Shown one piece after another: positions 36,959 to 45,038 of a DNA stretch of 48,335 nt. The position numbers and the translations under genes were made by a program. The number at the start of each line of letters is the position of its first letter. Positions within the stretch are counted from its first letter, which is position 1. Under the pieces are notes generated by a model that saw nothing but the letters and a program-made list of their open reading frames with translations, was not told the DNA's origin and made no database searches. The DNA is taken from positions 1 to 48,335 of the forward strand of contig JAFGBV010000014.1 in assembly GCA_016932955.1 (NCBI GenBank), in the 5' to 3' direction. The DNA is from Anaerolineales bacterium. GTDB taxonomy: Bacteria; Chloroflexota; Anaerolineae; Anaerolineales; UBA4823.

Positions 36959-37714
36959 CTAGCCTGGTAATGGTGGGAGGGCGAGGACCTGCCCTGGGCG
37001 CAAGTCTAAGGGGTCGAGCAGGTTGTTGGCCTGTGCGATGTGGCGCCAGTGAGATGGGTGACCATACTCTGCATAAGCAATGGTATCTAACCGTTCGCCC
37101 AGCTCGACTATGTGGGTTCGCCGCGCTTCGGTGCGCGTGGTGGGGTTGGTAGAGCCAGAATCGTCATCCGATGGATCATATTGCATGAAGGAAACATCAG
37201 CTTTGGCGCGAGCCGGTGTGCCGTCGGCATAGAAGAGGGTGAAATGCACTTCCACCTTGAGCACAACCGCCATAAAGAGCATCACGGGGCCCCAGGTGAT
37301 CTCAACTGGTGGAGGATCGGGAAATTGTTGATTGCTCTTGTCATACAAGGTGAGCAAGAAGAGCCTGTTGGTGTACTTGCGCACATCACGCTCAGAAGAG
37401 GATGTCTCTTGCGTGGTATCAAAATAAAGGGAAAGATCAAATTTAGCGGGTTTACCACCACTAAAATCGTAGACTGGGGCATTTAGTTTTGGGATCGTCT
37501 CGGTGTCCTCGCCGCCCTCAGACTTGAGACTCCAAACAACTTCCTTGGAGATGCTGAGCTCCTCGGGATTGAATTGGGCGTACATCTCAACTTTGCGCTT
37601 ATCGGAGGTGCCGACTAAACTTTTGATCTTTAGCCGGCTGAGGGTGGGGCGCGCAATGCTATCTGGAGCGGTGATCATGCTCAAGGGGTTAAGGGAGCTC
37701 AGCGGATTAACCAT
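36959..37714 (-). CDS. LysM-domain tube/baseplate hub adaptor
   Basis: 251 aa. The first 190 residues are the gp53/Afp7-like part (IKSLVGTSDKRKVEMYAQFN, with PEELSISKEVVW next). A LysM module closes the protein (VELGERLDTIAYAEYG ... LRPGQVLALPPLP). In eCIS, Afp7-type proteins sit between the tube and the spike hub; the LysM is used in assembly rather than proven to bind peptidoglycan. The gene starts 16 bp after the 992-aa disordered protein and lies in the normal order before the spike. Confidence 0.9.
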   Translation of the reverse strand: MVNPLSSLNPLSMITAPDSIARPTLSRLKIKSLVGTSDKRKVEMYAQFNPEELSISKEVVWSLKSEGGEDTETIPKLNAPVYDFSGGKPAKFDLSLYFDTTQETSSSERDVRKYTNRLFLLTLYDKSNQQFPDPPPVEITWGPVMLFMAVVLKVEVHFTLFYADGTPARAKADVSFMQYDPSDDDSGSTNPTTRTEARRTHIVELGERLDTIAYAEYGHPSHWRHIAQANNLLDPLDLRPGQVLALPPLPG

Positions 37715-37730
37715 AAGGATATCTCCAGCT

Positions 37731-40709
37731 CTAGAATGGGCGGCGTTCGCGTTCGATTTCTAGCATACGCCGGATAATGGGTAGGATCCCTTGCGCCAGG
37801 CTGTTCAGGTTGATTTCTTTCTGTCCTGTTTCTTCAACCTCTGTTTCAACACGCTGGATCATCTGGATTGAGGAGTTGGGTGGTGCTACTGGCTCCAGTG
37901 GCGAAGATTGCGTGAGGTCGGCAGTTTCGGATCTGGATTGTGCTGGCGTCTGAGTATTGCGGGACTTTGCAAGGGTCATGGCAAGAGGGCGCTCCCTGCC
38001 AGCCTGGGTTTGGCGACCCGGATCGGGGTTGCGCGGCGATTGGCTTGAGGCAGCAGAGCCTGGTGTGGTTGTTCTTGGTAGTCGGGGTGGGATCACAGTG
38101 GGAGGAGATTTTCGGGGAGCAACATGTTGGGCAGGAACAAGCGGCATTGCTGGAAGCACTTCCTTCTCTGTAATCCGAGGTGCTGGGCGAGCGCTTCTGG
38201 GTGCAGTGTTCTCGGCAGATTTAATCGTGTTAACGGGCTGAGATGTTGATTTGCTTGGTAATGAGGGGAGAGGCAAGTTTTGGGTATATCTGCCTCGATG
38301 CGGGATGGGGGCGCGCCGTAGACTTATCTGCCTTTGTACACTCGGGCGAATGTGGTGTGCAGCTAAAGTTGTTCTACGGGGGGGCGCTTCAGTCGAGGAA
38401 GAGGGAAGTGGCGATTGTGTAAATAATTCTTTCGTTTGCGCGCTGACTTGACGTGGTTCAGGGGATTCGGCTGCTGTGGTGGATTGATAAGGTTTATCGG
38501 AGGGGGGTGGGGTGGGCTGGATAGAGATTCCTTTGGCTCTTTTGTCGAGTCGGGCAGGTGGCAGTGCTTCCTTTGTGCGTTGAATTGCAAGTTGTCCGGC
38601 ACCAATGCGGAGGCGGCGTGTTCGCGGAGATGGCTGGGTAGTGGGTGCAGGATGCGCCGGTGGTTCTATCATCTTCGCACGCGGTACAGCCTGCGGTGTT
38701 TTTTCCGGCAAGGTAACCTTCGCTTCTGCTTGTGATCGCGGAGTAGTTGCCTTGGGGAGTTGTTCATCCGCGGTGGGGAGTGAGGGTTCTGATACCTTTT
38801 CTAAAGGAGTCTTTTTGCGGAGAGGTAAAGGAGAGGCGGTGACCTGTATTTGTTCACTATCAGGAAGGGTGGGTGCGTGGGTTGCGGCTTGCGCTTCAGG
38901 TTCTGCCATCTGAATTAGATTGGGCTGGGGTGGAACCAGTGAATCTGTAAGTGGAATATCGCTTGCAATTATCGCCTCTCGCAAATCTGGGGCCGGCGGT
39001 TTCGTGGTCAATGCGGGAAGGATTTTTTTATTATTAAAGGTAAGTGTATCGCTGGCTTTATGACTTGTCCGCTGACGCACCCGCAGCTTAGATGCTATAT
39101 GAGAAGCGCGCCTGGACGGGCGGCGTTGGACTGCATTACGCTCGCCACGCGGGAAGGTAAGTGATGTATATGCGGGTCTTGGTTTTACAGCCATCCTCTG
39201 ATGATAGGTATGCTTGTGTACACGCGCCGGTTGTTCGGTTGGGATTATTACTTGTTCGTCAGCTGCCGGCAAGCTTGGACTTTCCGGGGCGGGTAACGTA
39301 GGCACCGAAGTCGATGGCTGGTTCTTTGTATCGGGATGCGCGGTCACCTCTTGTGAGGGAGATGCGGGTTCAGGGATTGCTTGACGTTTTACGGGCAGGG
39401 GTTTTGTTCTCATATGAGGTGGGAGTATACCCGGTGTAATGGGAATAGCGCGCAACGGATGACTTAATTCGAGTTTCTTCTCCTGGGGGAAACGCTGAAT
39501 GATTGGTCGAGCGCGTGGAATAGCATGAACTTTTCCGGCTGGTGCAGGTGCAACTGCCCGTAATGGAGGGATCTGCTCTGAAGCAGATCCCTGCCCTGGT
39601 TCAGTGTGAGGCTGAAGACTGATTTCAGCATTACGATCCTCTTTAACGGTGCCCGCGGGCTGCGGACTGGAGGCCTTGCCCGTATCTGTGGGTCTATGCT
39701 GGTCTATCGTGGTGGGCGGCACTATTTCTTGAGCGCCCGGCAGCATTGCCGACACCTCTGGTTGTTCTGGCACAGTTGATACAGGAAGCAGTCTCCGTCT
39801 AGTTTTTGGCGAAGTGGGAGATATGGCAGGTGTGCGTTGAATCGCTGGACCAGGTTTGGATGTCAGCGATGTGTCCGGAGGTGTTGATTCAGCCGAGCGC
39901 GATTCAGGAATTTCACCAGATTGTAAGCTTGTTTCTGGTGCAATACTTGCCCTTTCGGGAAAAATTTCTTCCACATGACTGTAGAGGCGCGAGCGGGGGG
40001 ACAACTTTTTTGAAGGTTGACGAGCGGTCTGACGGCTACTCGCGGCAGGGGATGGCTTCAGCTCCCCAGCCTGTGGCGATGTCGCTGGTCGGGGCGCTTT
40101 TGCTGGAGGAGTGGCAGGGGACAGGCGCGGAATTACCTGCCCACCGGGTTGGTGAGTGATCGAGAAGGGGCTTGGCAGAGTTATCTTGGTTCCTGAACCT
40201 ATGTCATCCATCATGGATGTGCCGGAGGTGGAGATGCTACCTGGAAGGGTTAAATCCAAATCTGATGGGAACGAGTGCAATGCGCTGCCAGCCTGTTGTG
40301 GAGCTGGAATGTTCAGGGGACGTAAAATGTGAACATTCCCTTTTATGTGTTGAGAGAAAGCTTGAAATATCAAAGGTGAGATGGCGCCTATCTGGGGTTT
40401 CCAAAATCCCGCATGCTTACCAGAATGACGCATGCGACGCTCTAAGGCTAATGTCTGCAATGCGGTTAGTGATCCCGAGGCGCGTGCTGATGTGCCCAGG
40501 CGAGTGCTCTCGGTTGAGCTAATCGATTGTCGGGCGCGATGCAACTTGCGCGCCAGTATTGGCAGAGCAAGATTTGGATGAGCGACGCCTGGCTTACGGC
40601 GACGTGACAGGAGATGTTCCAGTAATGCGCTGCCAGATGCTGTTGAGTGCTCTAGAACTGCCTGCTTATTTGCCTCAACGCCCATGTCATTTATCGAGTC
40701 AGCACTCAT
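37731..40709 (-). CDS. 992-aa Pro/Ser/Arg-rich disordered protein with conserved eCIS C-terminal module
   Basis: No family is recognised for most of it. About 900 residues are rich in Pro, Ser, Thr and Arg, without membrane helices or coiled coil, and so probably disordered. Six [IV]QR tripeptides are scattered in it (290, 404, 527, 709, 791, 951). The last 47 residues differ: QRVETE (952-957), an acidic stretch, then a predicted amphipathic helix LNSLAQGILPIIRRMLEIER. This end closely matches the 51-aa protein encoded at 41432-41587. The gene stands between the third tube gene and LysM, where Afp/PVC have no such gene. A tether, an unusual length ruler or a cargo-holding protein are possible. 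The sequence gives no proof for any. Confidence 0.7.
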   Translation of the reverse strand: MSADSINDMGVEANKQAVLEHSTASGSALLEHLLSRRRKPGVAHPNLALPILARKLHRARQSISSTESTRLGTSARASGSLTALQTLALERRMRHSGKHAGFWKPQIGAISPLIFQAFSQHIKGNVHILRPLNIPAPQQAGSALHSFPSDLDLTLPGSISTSGTSMMDDIGSGTKITLPSPFSITHQPGGQVIPRLSPATPPAKAPRPATSPQAGELKPSPAASSRQTARQPSKKLSPRSRLYSHVEEIFPERASIAPETSLQSGEIPESRSAESTPPDTSLTSKPGPAIQRTPAISPTSPKTRRRLLPVSTVPEQPEVSAMLPGAQEIVPPTTIDQHRPTDTGKASSPQPAGTVKEDRNAEISLQPHTEPGQGSASEQIPPLRAVAPAPAGKVHAIPRARPIIQRFPQEKKLELSHPLRAIPITPGILPPHMRTKPLPVKRQAIPEPASPSQEVTAHPDTKNQPSTSVPTLPAPESPSLPAADEQVIIPTEQPARVHKHTYHQRMAVKPRPAYTSLTFPRGERNAVQRRPSRRASHIASKLRVRQRTSHKASDTLTFNNKKILPALTTKPPAPDLREAIIASDIPLTDSLVPPQPNLIQMAEPEAQAATHAPTLPDSEQIQVTASPLPLRKKTPLEKVSEPSLPTADEQLPKATTPRSQAEAKVTLPEKTPQAVPRAKMIEPPAHPAPTTQPSPRTRRLRIGAGQLAIQRTKEALPPARLDKRAKGISIQPTPPPSDKPYQSTTAAESPEPRQVSAQTKELFTQSPLPSSSTEAPPRRTTLAAHHIRPSVQRQISLRRAPIPHRGRYTQNLPLPSLPSKSTSQPVNTIKSAENTAPRSARPAPRITEKEVLPAMPLVPAQHVAPRKSPPTVIPPRLPRTTTPGSAASSQSPRNPDPGRQTQAGRERPLAMTLAKSRNTQTPAQSRSETADLTQSSPLEPVAPPNSSIQMIQRVETEVEETGQKEINLNSLAQGILPIIRRMLEIERERRPF

Positions 40710-40741
40710 CGATCTTCATTCCACACAACTTTATCTACTTA

Positions 40742-41419
40742 TCACGGGATCACACTGGCAGCCAGGCTCATTGGTGTGCCAACTTCGTAGCTTAAAGAGA
40801 GTCCGTGGTGGGCGATCTTCAAGGTCTCGAATACCACGGTTTCGGCTTTGGAGGTATTGAGTTCGTCAATCTCCCACTTTACCGGGAAGGCGTTCTCAAC
40901 ATCCCAATGCTTGATTTTGCCAAAACCGCTCCCAGCCTGCTGCCAACCGCCAATACCGGTCATGGTGAGCAGGTTAAAGCCGGGTGCACCCTGGATAATT
41001 GAAAAATTGATGCGTTTGACATTGAACTCATAGCGACCTTGCATAAACCAATCCCACAGGCCGCGAGAGATGCTCAGACCGCGTTTGAGAGTGATCTCGG
41101 ACTGCTCGAGGCGCCCTGGCAGGGTGGTTACGTAATCATTCACACCGCCTTCTTTAATCGTATCGGTCTTGCGCGATATTTCCAGGCCGGAGCATTCGGT
41201 GAACAAGCCAACGATTACACCAGAGAGTTCTACATAAAATAAATAACTGGGTGCAGCGTCGAAACGGATGCCCAACGCCTCCTCAACGGCGCGGATGCCA
41301 ATACCAGCGGCAGATGTGGCGGCACCCGAGATGGCACTACCCACTGCTGAGCCAAGCTGTCCCAACAGGCTACTCGAACTGCTACTGACAGTTCCGGAAA
41401 CTGTTTGAATTAAGGTCAT
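40742..41419 (-). CDS. Contractile tail tube protein (third copy)
   Basis: 225 aa, a T4 gp19/Hcp-like tube protein: SYLFYVELSGVIVGLFTECS, LPGRLEQSEITLKRGLSISR, then GLWDWF. It is longer than the other two because of an N-terminal Ser/Gly/Ala-rich segment of about 55 residues. The start ATG has a strong AGGAGAGGT site that begins right after the stop of the 51-aa gene. Because it is placed next to the hub genes, it may be the baseplate-proximal adaptor ring (Afp5-like) rather than the bulk tube. Confidence 0.9.
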   Translation of the reverse strand: MTLIQTVSGTVSSSSSSLLGQLGSAVGSAISGAATSAAGIGIRAVEEALGIRFDAAPSYLFYVELSGVIVGLFTECSGLEISRKTDTIKEGGVNDYVTTLPGRLEQSEITLKRGLSISRGLWDWFMQGRYEFNVKRINFSIIQGAPGFNLLTMTGIGGWQQAGSGFGKIKHWDVENAFPVKWEIDELNTSKAETVVFETLKIAHHGLSLSYEVGTPMSLAASVIP

Positions 41420-41431
41420 ACTTACCTCTCC

Positions 41432-41587
41432 TTACCAGAGCCTGCGCCAGCCCTGGCGGTCTTTCTCAATCCACAGTTCTTCTTTGAGAAGTTCATAAAC
41501 CTCACGCGCCAGGGCTTCGAGATCGATTTCTATTTCGGGCTCGTCTTCCTCAGTCTCAACGCGCTGTAGTTGTGGATCTTGATTCAT
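41432..41587 (-). CDS. 51-aa acidic eCIS protein (position of Afp6)
   Basis: A short gene found by reading the gap between the tube and chaperone-like genes. The product begins MNQDPQLQRVETEEDEPEIE and goes on with an amphipathic helix (IDLEALAREVYELLKEELWI) and a basic end, RRLW. Its QRVETE plus helix repeats the C-terminus of the 992-aa protein. The gene is 28 bp after the DUF6760 frame and its TAA lies 12 bp before the tube start, with the tube ribosome site directly after it. By position it corresponds to the small Afp6-class gene, although it is not clearly of the same family. Confidence 0.7.
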   Translation of the reverse strand: MNQDPQLQRVETEEDEPEIEIDLEALAREVYELLKEELWIEKDRQGWRRLW

Positions 41588-41615
41588 ATTCGCTCACGGT
41601 CAAACAACAGCAAAA

Positions 41616-41834
41616 CTACCCTTCGCCGCTGTTCAAGCGGCGGTTAATCTTAGCAATTTCCTTGACCCACTGTCGCCGCTGGCGGTGCTCCAGGTTCAGA
41701 AGGTCGGAGAGAGGCCAGTGGAAATGGTAGGCAACATAGGCTACCTCCTCATAAATGCGTTCGAGGGGGTAGCCTACGATTCCCCCCCCAGGGATGCGAG
41801 ATCGACCTCCAATGGCTGGTTGCAGTGCGGGCAA
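41616..41834 (-). CDS. DUF6760 second frame, probably made as a -1 frameshift fusion
   Basis: The conserved part is the last 55 codons: GYPLERIYEEVAYVAYHFHW followed by PLSDLLNLEHRQRRQWVKEI, a DUF6760-type module found in tail and eCIS loci. The frame is open back to a TTG at 41834, but it has no ATG. The first 17 codons are only the out-of-frame reading of the upstream gene, and no good ribosome site is present. It overlaps the end of the 123-aa gene by 61 bp in the -1 frame. A slippery run and stem-loop lie at the junction, so the likely product is a fusion of about 176 aa: residues 1-121 of the 123-aa protein, then GIVGYPLER onward. Independent translation from TTG is the alternative. Confidence 0.75.
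   Translation of the reverse strand: MPALQPAIGGRSRIPGGGIVGYPLERIYEEVAYVAYHFHWPLSDLLNLEHRQRRQWVKEIAKINRRLNSGEG
41737..41789 (-). promoter_or_regulatory. Candidate programmed -1 ribosomal frameshift site
   Basis: On the minus strand the 123-aa gene ends CTG GGG GGG GAA TCG TAG. The heptamer G GGG GGG (41783-41789) fits X XXY YYZ in the zero frame. After a 6-nt spacer (41777-41782) the arms TAGGCTACCCCCTC (41763-41776) and GAGGAGGTAGCCTA (41737-41750) pair at 13 of 14 positions around a 12-nt loop, with a further G-U and C-G pair possible at the base. The zero-frame stop forms the first three bases of the stem. Seen directly in sequence; function inferred. Confidence 0.8.
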
Positions 41835-42145
41835 AGTACCTGACGTGTTGTTTTGCCAGTTTCGTTGATCTGCCGGTAGAATTCTTGCAAATAAGCCAGG
41901 TCGGCAGCAAACAGGTTCTCGATGATGCTGGTATTAATGCTGCGAAGTGAGCCCAAACTGGTGACGACGCGCGCCAGAAGCACGATAACCATGTAGGCTT
42001 CATTGGACTGTACGCGCATATCATTCAAGGGCGTGATCTCGTCCATAGCTGTCGCCAGGCGCATTGTGCCATTCTTGTGCAGGTTGCCCTCTCGGTCTAC
42101 AAAGCCTATTGGTAAGGTGAATTCAAATTCTGTTTGCAAGGTCAT
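41774..42145 (-). CDS. Tail assembly chaperone-like protein with C-terminal CPHC motif
   Basis: 123 aa. The N-terminus (TEFEFTLPIGFVDREGNLHK, GTMRLATAMDEI) and the helical middle are of the type found in small genes placed after the tube genes of contractile tails. Near the end is CPHCNQPLEVDL, half of a zinc-ribbon. By position (after tube, before tape measure or hub) and by the overlapping second frame it resembles the tail chaperone pairs lambda G/GT and P2 E/E'. The start ATG 42145 lies 24 bp after the stop of the second tube gene. Chaperone function is inferred, not shown. Confidence 0.75.
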   Translation of the reverse strand: MTLQTEFEFTLPIGFVDREGNLHKNGTMRLATAMDEITPLNDMRVQSNEAYMVIVLLARVVTSLGSLRSINTSIIENLFAADLAYLQEFYRQINETGKTTRQVLCPHCNQPLEVDLASLGGES

Positions 42146-42169
42146 GGATAATCCTCAATCACGTGGAAG

Positions 42170-42661
42170 TTAGATCGGCTGTAGATCTTCACGCTGGATG
42201 GCTTCAACCACCAGGGTAATGGTCAGTTCAGCCAGGTTAGCCCAGGTATATTGGTTACACTCAAAGCCGGAGATCGATTGAATCCAGGCATTGGTCAGGT
42301 TCCAGATTACTAACGGTTGCCATATATCATTATAGTAACCATTGGCTATGATCGAGCAATTCCGACGTGCCTTAAATATGTGCCCTAAGGATGCCTGTGT
42401 GAACCAATTATACAGTTCACTACTATGGTTGATGCCGCGTGCCAATGTGATAGGCTTGAAGGCAGTGGTTGTGGGGATCATGAAGGTGGTTGACTCACCC
42501 GACTCAAATACAACATCGTGCTTAGCGATCCCGACTTCCATCCCGCCGCCTTCCAGTCGATAGAAAGTTGCCAGGCGCACATTGCCCACATCTAGAAAAT
42601 AATGCACGCTCAACAGATCGATGTCTGCGCCAGTATTCTCGGTTGGATCCAACATGGGCAT
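42170..42661 (-). CDS. Contractile tail tube protein (second copy)
   Basis: 163 aa of the gp19-like tube family: VHYFLDVGNVRLATFYRLEG, FKPITLARGINHSSELYNWF, and the strand WQPLVIWNLTNAWIQSISGF. ATG 42661 was chosen because AGGAGG stands 7 nt before it; the frame is open 75 nt further but without such a site, and that stretch is covered by another small ORF. It follows tube 1 after 169 bp. Together with tube 1 it probably forms the inner tube or one of its end rings. Confidence 0.9.
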   Translation of the reverse strand: MPMLDPTENTGADIDLLSVHYFLDVGNVRLATFYRLEGGGMEVGIAKHDVVFESGESTTFMIPTTTAFKPITLARGINHSSELYNWFTQASLGHIFKARRNCSIIANGYYNDIWQPLVIWNLTNAWIQSISGFECNQYTWANLAELTITLVVEAIQREDLQPI

Positions 42662-42672
42662 AGAAATACCTC

Positions 42673-42774
42673 CTACGTAGAATAGTGCGGCGGGTATGGA
42701 ACAGGTGGCCTCACTGTTGCCGGGATTGATGCACACCGGGGAATAAGGCGCACAGGATAGCTAAATATGATCAT
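42673..42774 (-). CDS. Candidate 33-aa small ORF between tube genes
   Basis: An ATG at 42774 preceded by GAGGAG (10 nt away) opens a 33-codon frame. It begins MIIFSYPVRL and becomes Pro-rich (RPPVPYPPHYST at the end). Its TAG overlaps the start of the AGGAGG site of the second tube gene, so translation of the two would be coupled. I know no family. The good ribosome site and exact fit into the gap favour it; its shortness and odd composition argue against it. Confidence 0.35.
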   Translation of the reverse strand: MIIFSYPVRLIPRCASIPATVRPPVPYPPHYST

Positions 42775-42782
42775 ATGCGCCT
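42746..42782 (-). promoter_or_regulatory. Hairpin with nested palindrome upstream of tube 2
   Basis: Perfect 7-bp arms AGGCGCA/TGCGCCT (42746-42752 and 42776-42782) enclose a 23-nt loop. The loop holds most of the 12-bp palindrome ATATGATCATAT (42765-42776) and the ATG of the 33-codon ORF. No T-run follows, so it is not a typical terminator. It might set mRNA stability or translation between the two tube genes, or be a protein-binding site. The rest of this 169-bp gap holds only the small ORF. Confidence 0.4.
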
Positions 42783-42830
42783 ATCTCCTCGGTAAATGCC
42801 CGACAGAATATCTTATTGGATGTGTTTCGG

Positions 42831-43280
42831 TCAGCTTTCGCGCCACATCCCCTCATGAACGATGATCATTTCTTCGACCATGTACTCGGCGGAACCAGAG
42901 TCTAGATCGGGACCAGTTACCTTGCTTGGCCAGGCGGCGATGAAATTCCAACGAGCCATCGGTTCATTGGCCTGATTATAAGCAATGATGGAGCAATTGG
43001 TGCGAGCTTCCTCTACTTTCCCTTCCACCACTGATTGTCGCCATTGCCAGACATCGATATTGCTGGTTACGCCCCGTTTCAGGGTGACCTCAGTCCAGGT
43101 CAGGCGACCGGGGATCTTCTGAATGATGGTCTCGCCTGTTTCACTGTTGACGACTTTGTGCTCCACGACTTCGGACTCGGAGCCGATACCGCCGACATTT
43201 GTAAAATAGCCTGCCATCTTGCCTTCGATCTCGAGGCCGAACTTAAATGCAACAAGGGGATTCTCTAAGGGATCTGCCAT
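42831..43280 (-). CDS. Contractile tail tube protein (first copy)
   Basis: 149 aa, the usual length of an eCIS/T4-like inner tube protein: NPLVAFKFGLEIEGKMAGYF, IPGRLTWTEVTLKRGVTSNI, then WQWRQSVVEGK, and the closing strand YMVEEMIIVHEGM. It is the most canonical of the three tube proteins and follows the sheath gene after 34 bp, so it is the best candidate for the bulk inner tube (Afp1-like), which would stack as hexameric rings inside the sheath. Confidence 0.93.
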   Translation of the reverse strand: MADPLENPLVAFKFGLEIEGKMAGYFTNVGGIGSESEVVEHKVVNSETGETIIQKIPGRLTWTEVTLKRGVTSNIDVWQWRQSVVEGKVEEARTNCSIIAYNQANEPMARWNFIAAWPSKVTGPDLDSGSAEYMVEEMIIVHEGMWRES

Positions 43281-43314
43281 TTTAGCACCTCATTCATTGT
43301 GCAGTTACGGTTCA

Positions 43315-44961
43315 TTATTCTGAGCCTGGACCGGCCCACTGGCTGATGCGGAAGATGACGAACTCTGCCGGTTTAACGGGTGCGAGCCCAATTTCGATAA
43401 TTAGACGGCCCAAGTCGCGCGATTCAGGTGGGTTCAGCTCATCATCGCATTTGACATAGAACGCTTCGCTGGGAGCGCTGCCAAAGAGGGCACCGTCGCG
43501 CCATACGTTCTTGAGGAATGCTGTCACATCTCGGCGAACGCGCGCCCACAGCTTGCGATCATTCGGCTCAAATACTACCCATTGCGTGCCGGTCTCGATG
43601 GATTTTTCGACATAGTTGAAAAGACGGCGAACACTGATATAGCGCCAGGATGGGTTGCTGGATAGGGAGCGAGCGCCCCAAACGCGGATGCCACGCCCGG
43701 GGAAGGAACGAATCACATTCACGCCGATAGGGTTGAGTGTATCCTGCTCGCCTTTGGTGGTCTGATATGAGAGCCCAATGGCGCCCTGCACAACCTCATT
43801 TGCAGGGGCTTTATGCACGCCACGCGTGATATCATTGCGCGCCCAAACACCAGCCATGTGTCCGGAAGGTGGTACGTAGATCGGTTTATTGGTAGCAGGA
43901 TCCATAATTTGGATCCAGGGATAGTAAAGGGCTGCATACGAAGAGTCGAAGCCGGCAATCTCCATGCGCCATTTTTTTACTTCCTGGGGAGTCATGTTGG
44001 GGGGGGCATCGAGGATAGCAACCCGGTCAGCAAGGCGCTCACAGTGCCCGATGATCATTGTTTGAACGGCTTTGATCATCTGGAGCTCAAGTTTTTGCCC
44101 GGGGGGTGGAGACATCAAGTCTGGAACAATCACCATTGTGACGTCATCCAGAACTTCCAGACCTTCCACGCCACTGCGTTCACTGACATCGCCCTGGAAC
44201 TCGCTGGAACTGAGAGCAGGTAGAAGCTTCTCTTCAATCATCAAGGGTTGTTCTTGGGCTTGTGGCAAGAGGGCTGCTGCGGTGAATTTTCCCTCTGGGA
44301 TGAACAATTCCACCAGACGGGGCATCTTGTTATCTTTATAGGCAACAGCAACCTGGGTCTGGCCTTCGACCTTGGTTTGGGTGAGGGTGATGCCTGGGAT
44401 AACTTCTTCAATACGGTAGCCACCGCTCATCAATTCGCGTTCGACAGTGAGCGAAAAACCGGCTTGTTCGCCACCTTCGGGGATTTCTGCGGGGGCTGCA
44501 TCTTCAGTCTCTTCTTTACCTTTCTTGCCTGCAGGAAGCGCCGGGACATCCGAGACTTTGACACGCAGGCGTAAACCCTCGGTTCCTGCCTGACGTGACT
44601 TGACGATCAGCCCAGGCTTACCGCTACTGTTCAGCAGTAAGGCTTGGGCTTTTGGAATGGTGCGCACGCTGACGATATAGCAACGAGGCCCGCCGTTGGC
44701 AAAGTATCCGTACACGGAATGGGGTAAGTATGCTCCTGGTGCAAATTGTCCATAACGCTCAACAAATTGAGACCAGTTAGTCACTAGTTGGGGTTTATTC
44801 AGTAAGTTTTCGACGATAATTTCGCCGTCCACTTCCCGGGCGATCTCTGCCTTTTCGGTAAACCCGACGAAGGCTGCCATGGCGGTGCCAACGCCCTCGA
44901 TGGGCTTTGGACCGCGATCGACCTCTTCAACATATACTCCTGGGGAAAGATATTCTGGCAT
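43315..44961 (-). CDS. Contractile tail sheath protein
   Basis: 548 aa. The N-terminus MPEYLSPGVYVEEVDRGPKP and C-terminus (VRRLFNYVEKSIETGTQWVV, FEPNDRKLWARVRRDVTAFL) are the interlocking parts of sheath proteins; a variable domain of about 130 residues is inserted near 110-260. It should form the outer contractile cylinder. The start ATG has AGGAG 7 nt upstream. Afp and PVC loci have three sheath genes, whereas only one is seen here, as in other simple eCIS loci. The 130-bp leader upstream holds a short ORF and a small hairpin. Confidence 0.95.
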   Translation of the reverse strand: MPEYLSPGVYVEEVDRGPKPIEGVGTAMAAFVGFTEKAEIAREVDGEIIVENLLNKPQLVTNWSQFVERYGQFAPGAYLPHSVYGYFANGGPRCYIVSVRTIPKAQALLLNSSGKPGLIVKSRQAGTEGLRLRVKVSDVPALPAGKKGKEETEDAAPAEIPEGGEQAGFSLTVERELMSGGYRIEEVIPGITLTQTKVEGQTQVAVAYKDNKMPRLVELFIPEGKFTAAALLPQAQEQPLMIEEKLLPALSSSEFQGDVSERSGVEGLEVLDDVTMVIVPDLMSPPPGQKLELQMIKAVQTMIIGHCERLADRVAILDAPPNMTPQEVKKWRMEIAGFDSSYAALYYPWIQIMDPATNKPIYVPPSGHMAGVWARNDITRGVHKAPANEVVQGAIGLSYQTTKGEQDTLNPIGVNVIRSFPGRGIRVWGARSLSSNPSWRYISVRRLFNYVEKSIETGTQWVVFEPNDRKLWARVRRDVTAFLKNVWRDGALFGSAPSEAFYVKCDDELNPPESRDLGRLIIEIGLAPVKPAEFVIFRISQWAGPGSE

Positions 44962-44984
44962 CTTAGACTCCTGAAAGAATGTTG

Positions 44985-45000
44985 CCGAGAACGGGCTCGG
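44985..45000. promoter_or_regulatory. Small hairpin in the sheath leader
   Basis: CCGAG (44985-44989) and CTCGG (44996-45000) pair around a 6-nt loop, 24 nt before the sheath start. There is no T-run. It could protect the 5' end of a processed sheath message. Weak by itself. Confidence 0.3.
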
Positions 45001-45038
45001 TTTGGATGGGTAGGGATCTGGTACTAGTTAGAATACCG

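Noticed and set aside
41616..41834. DUF6760 as an independent gene starting at TTG 41834
   Set aside because: No ATG, poor ribosome site, and the first 17 codons are the wrong-frame reading of the upstream gene. The frameshift fusion explains it better, though TTG initiation is not excluded.
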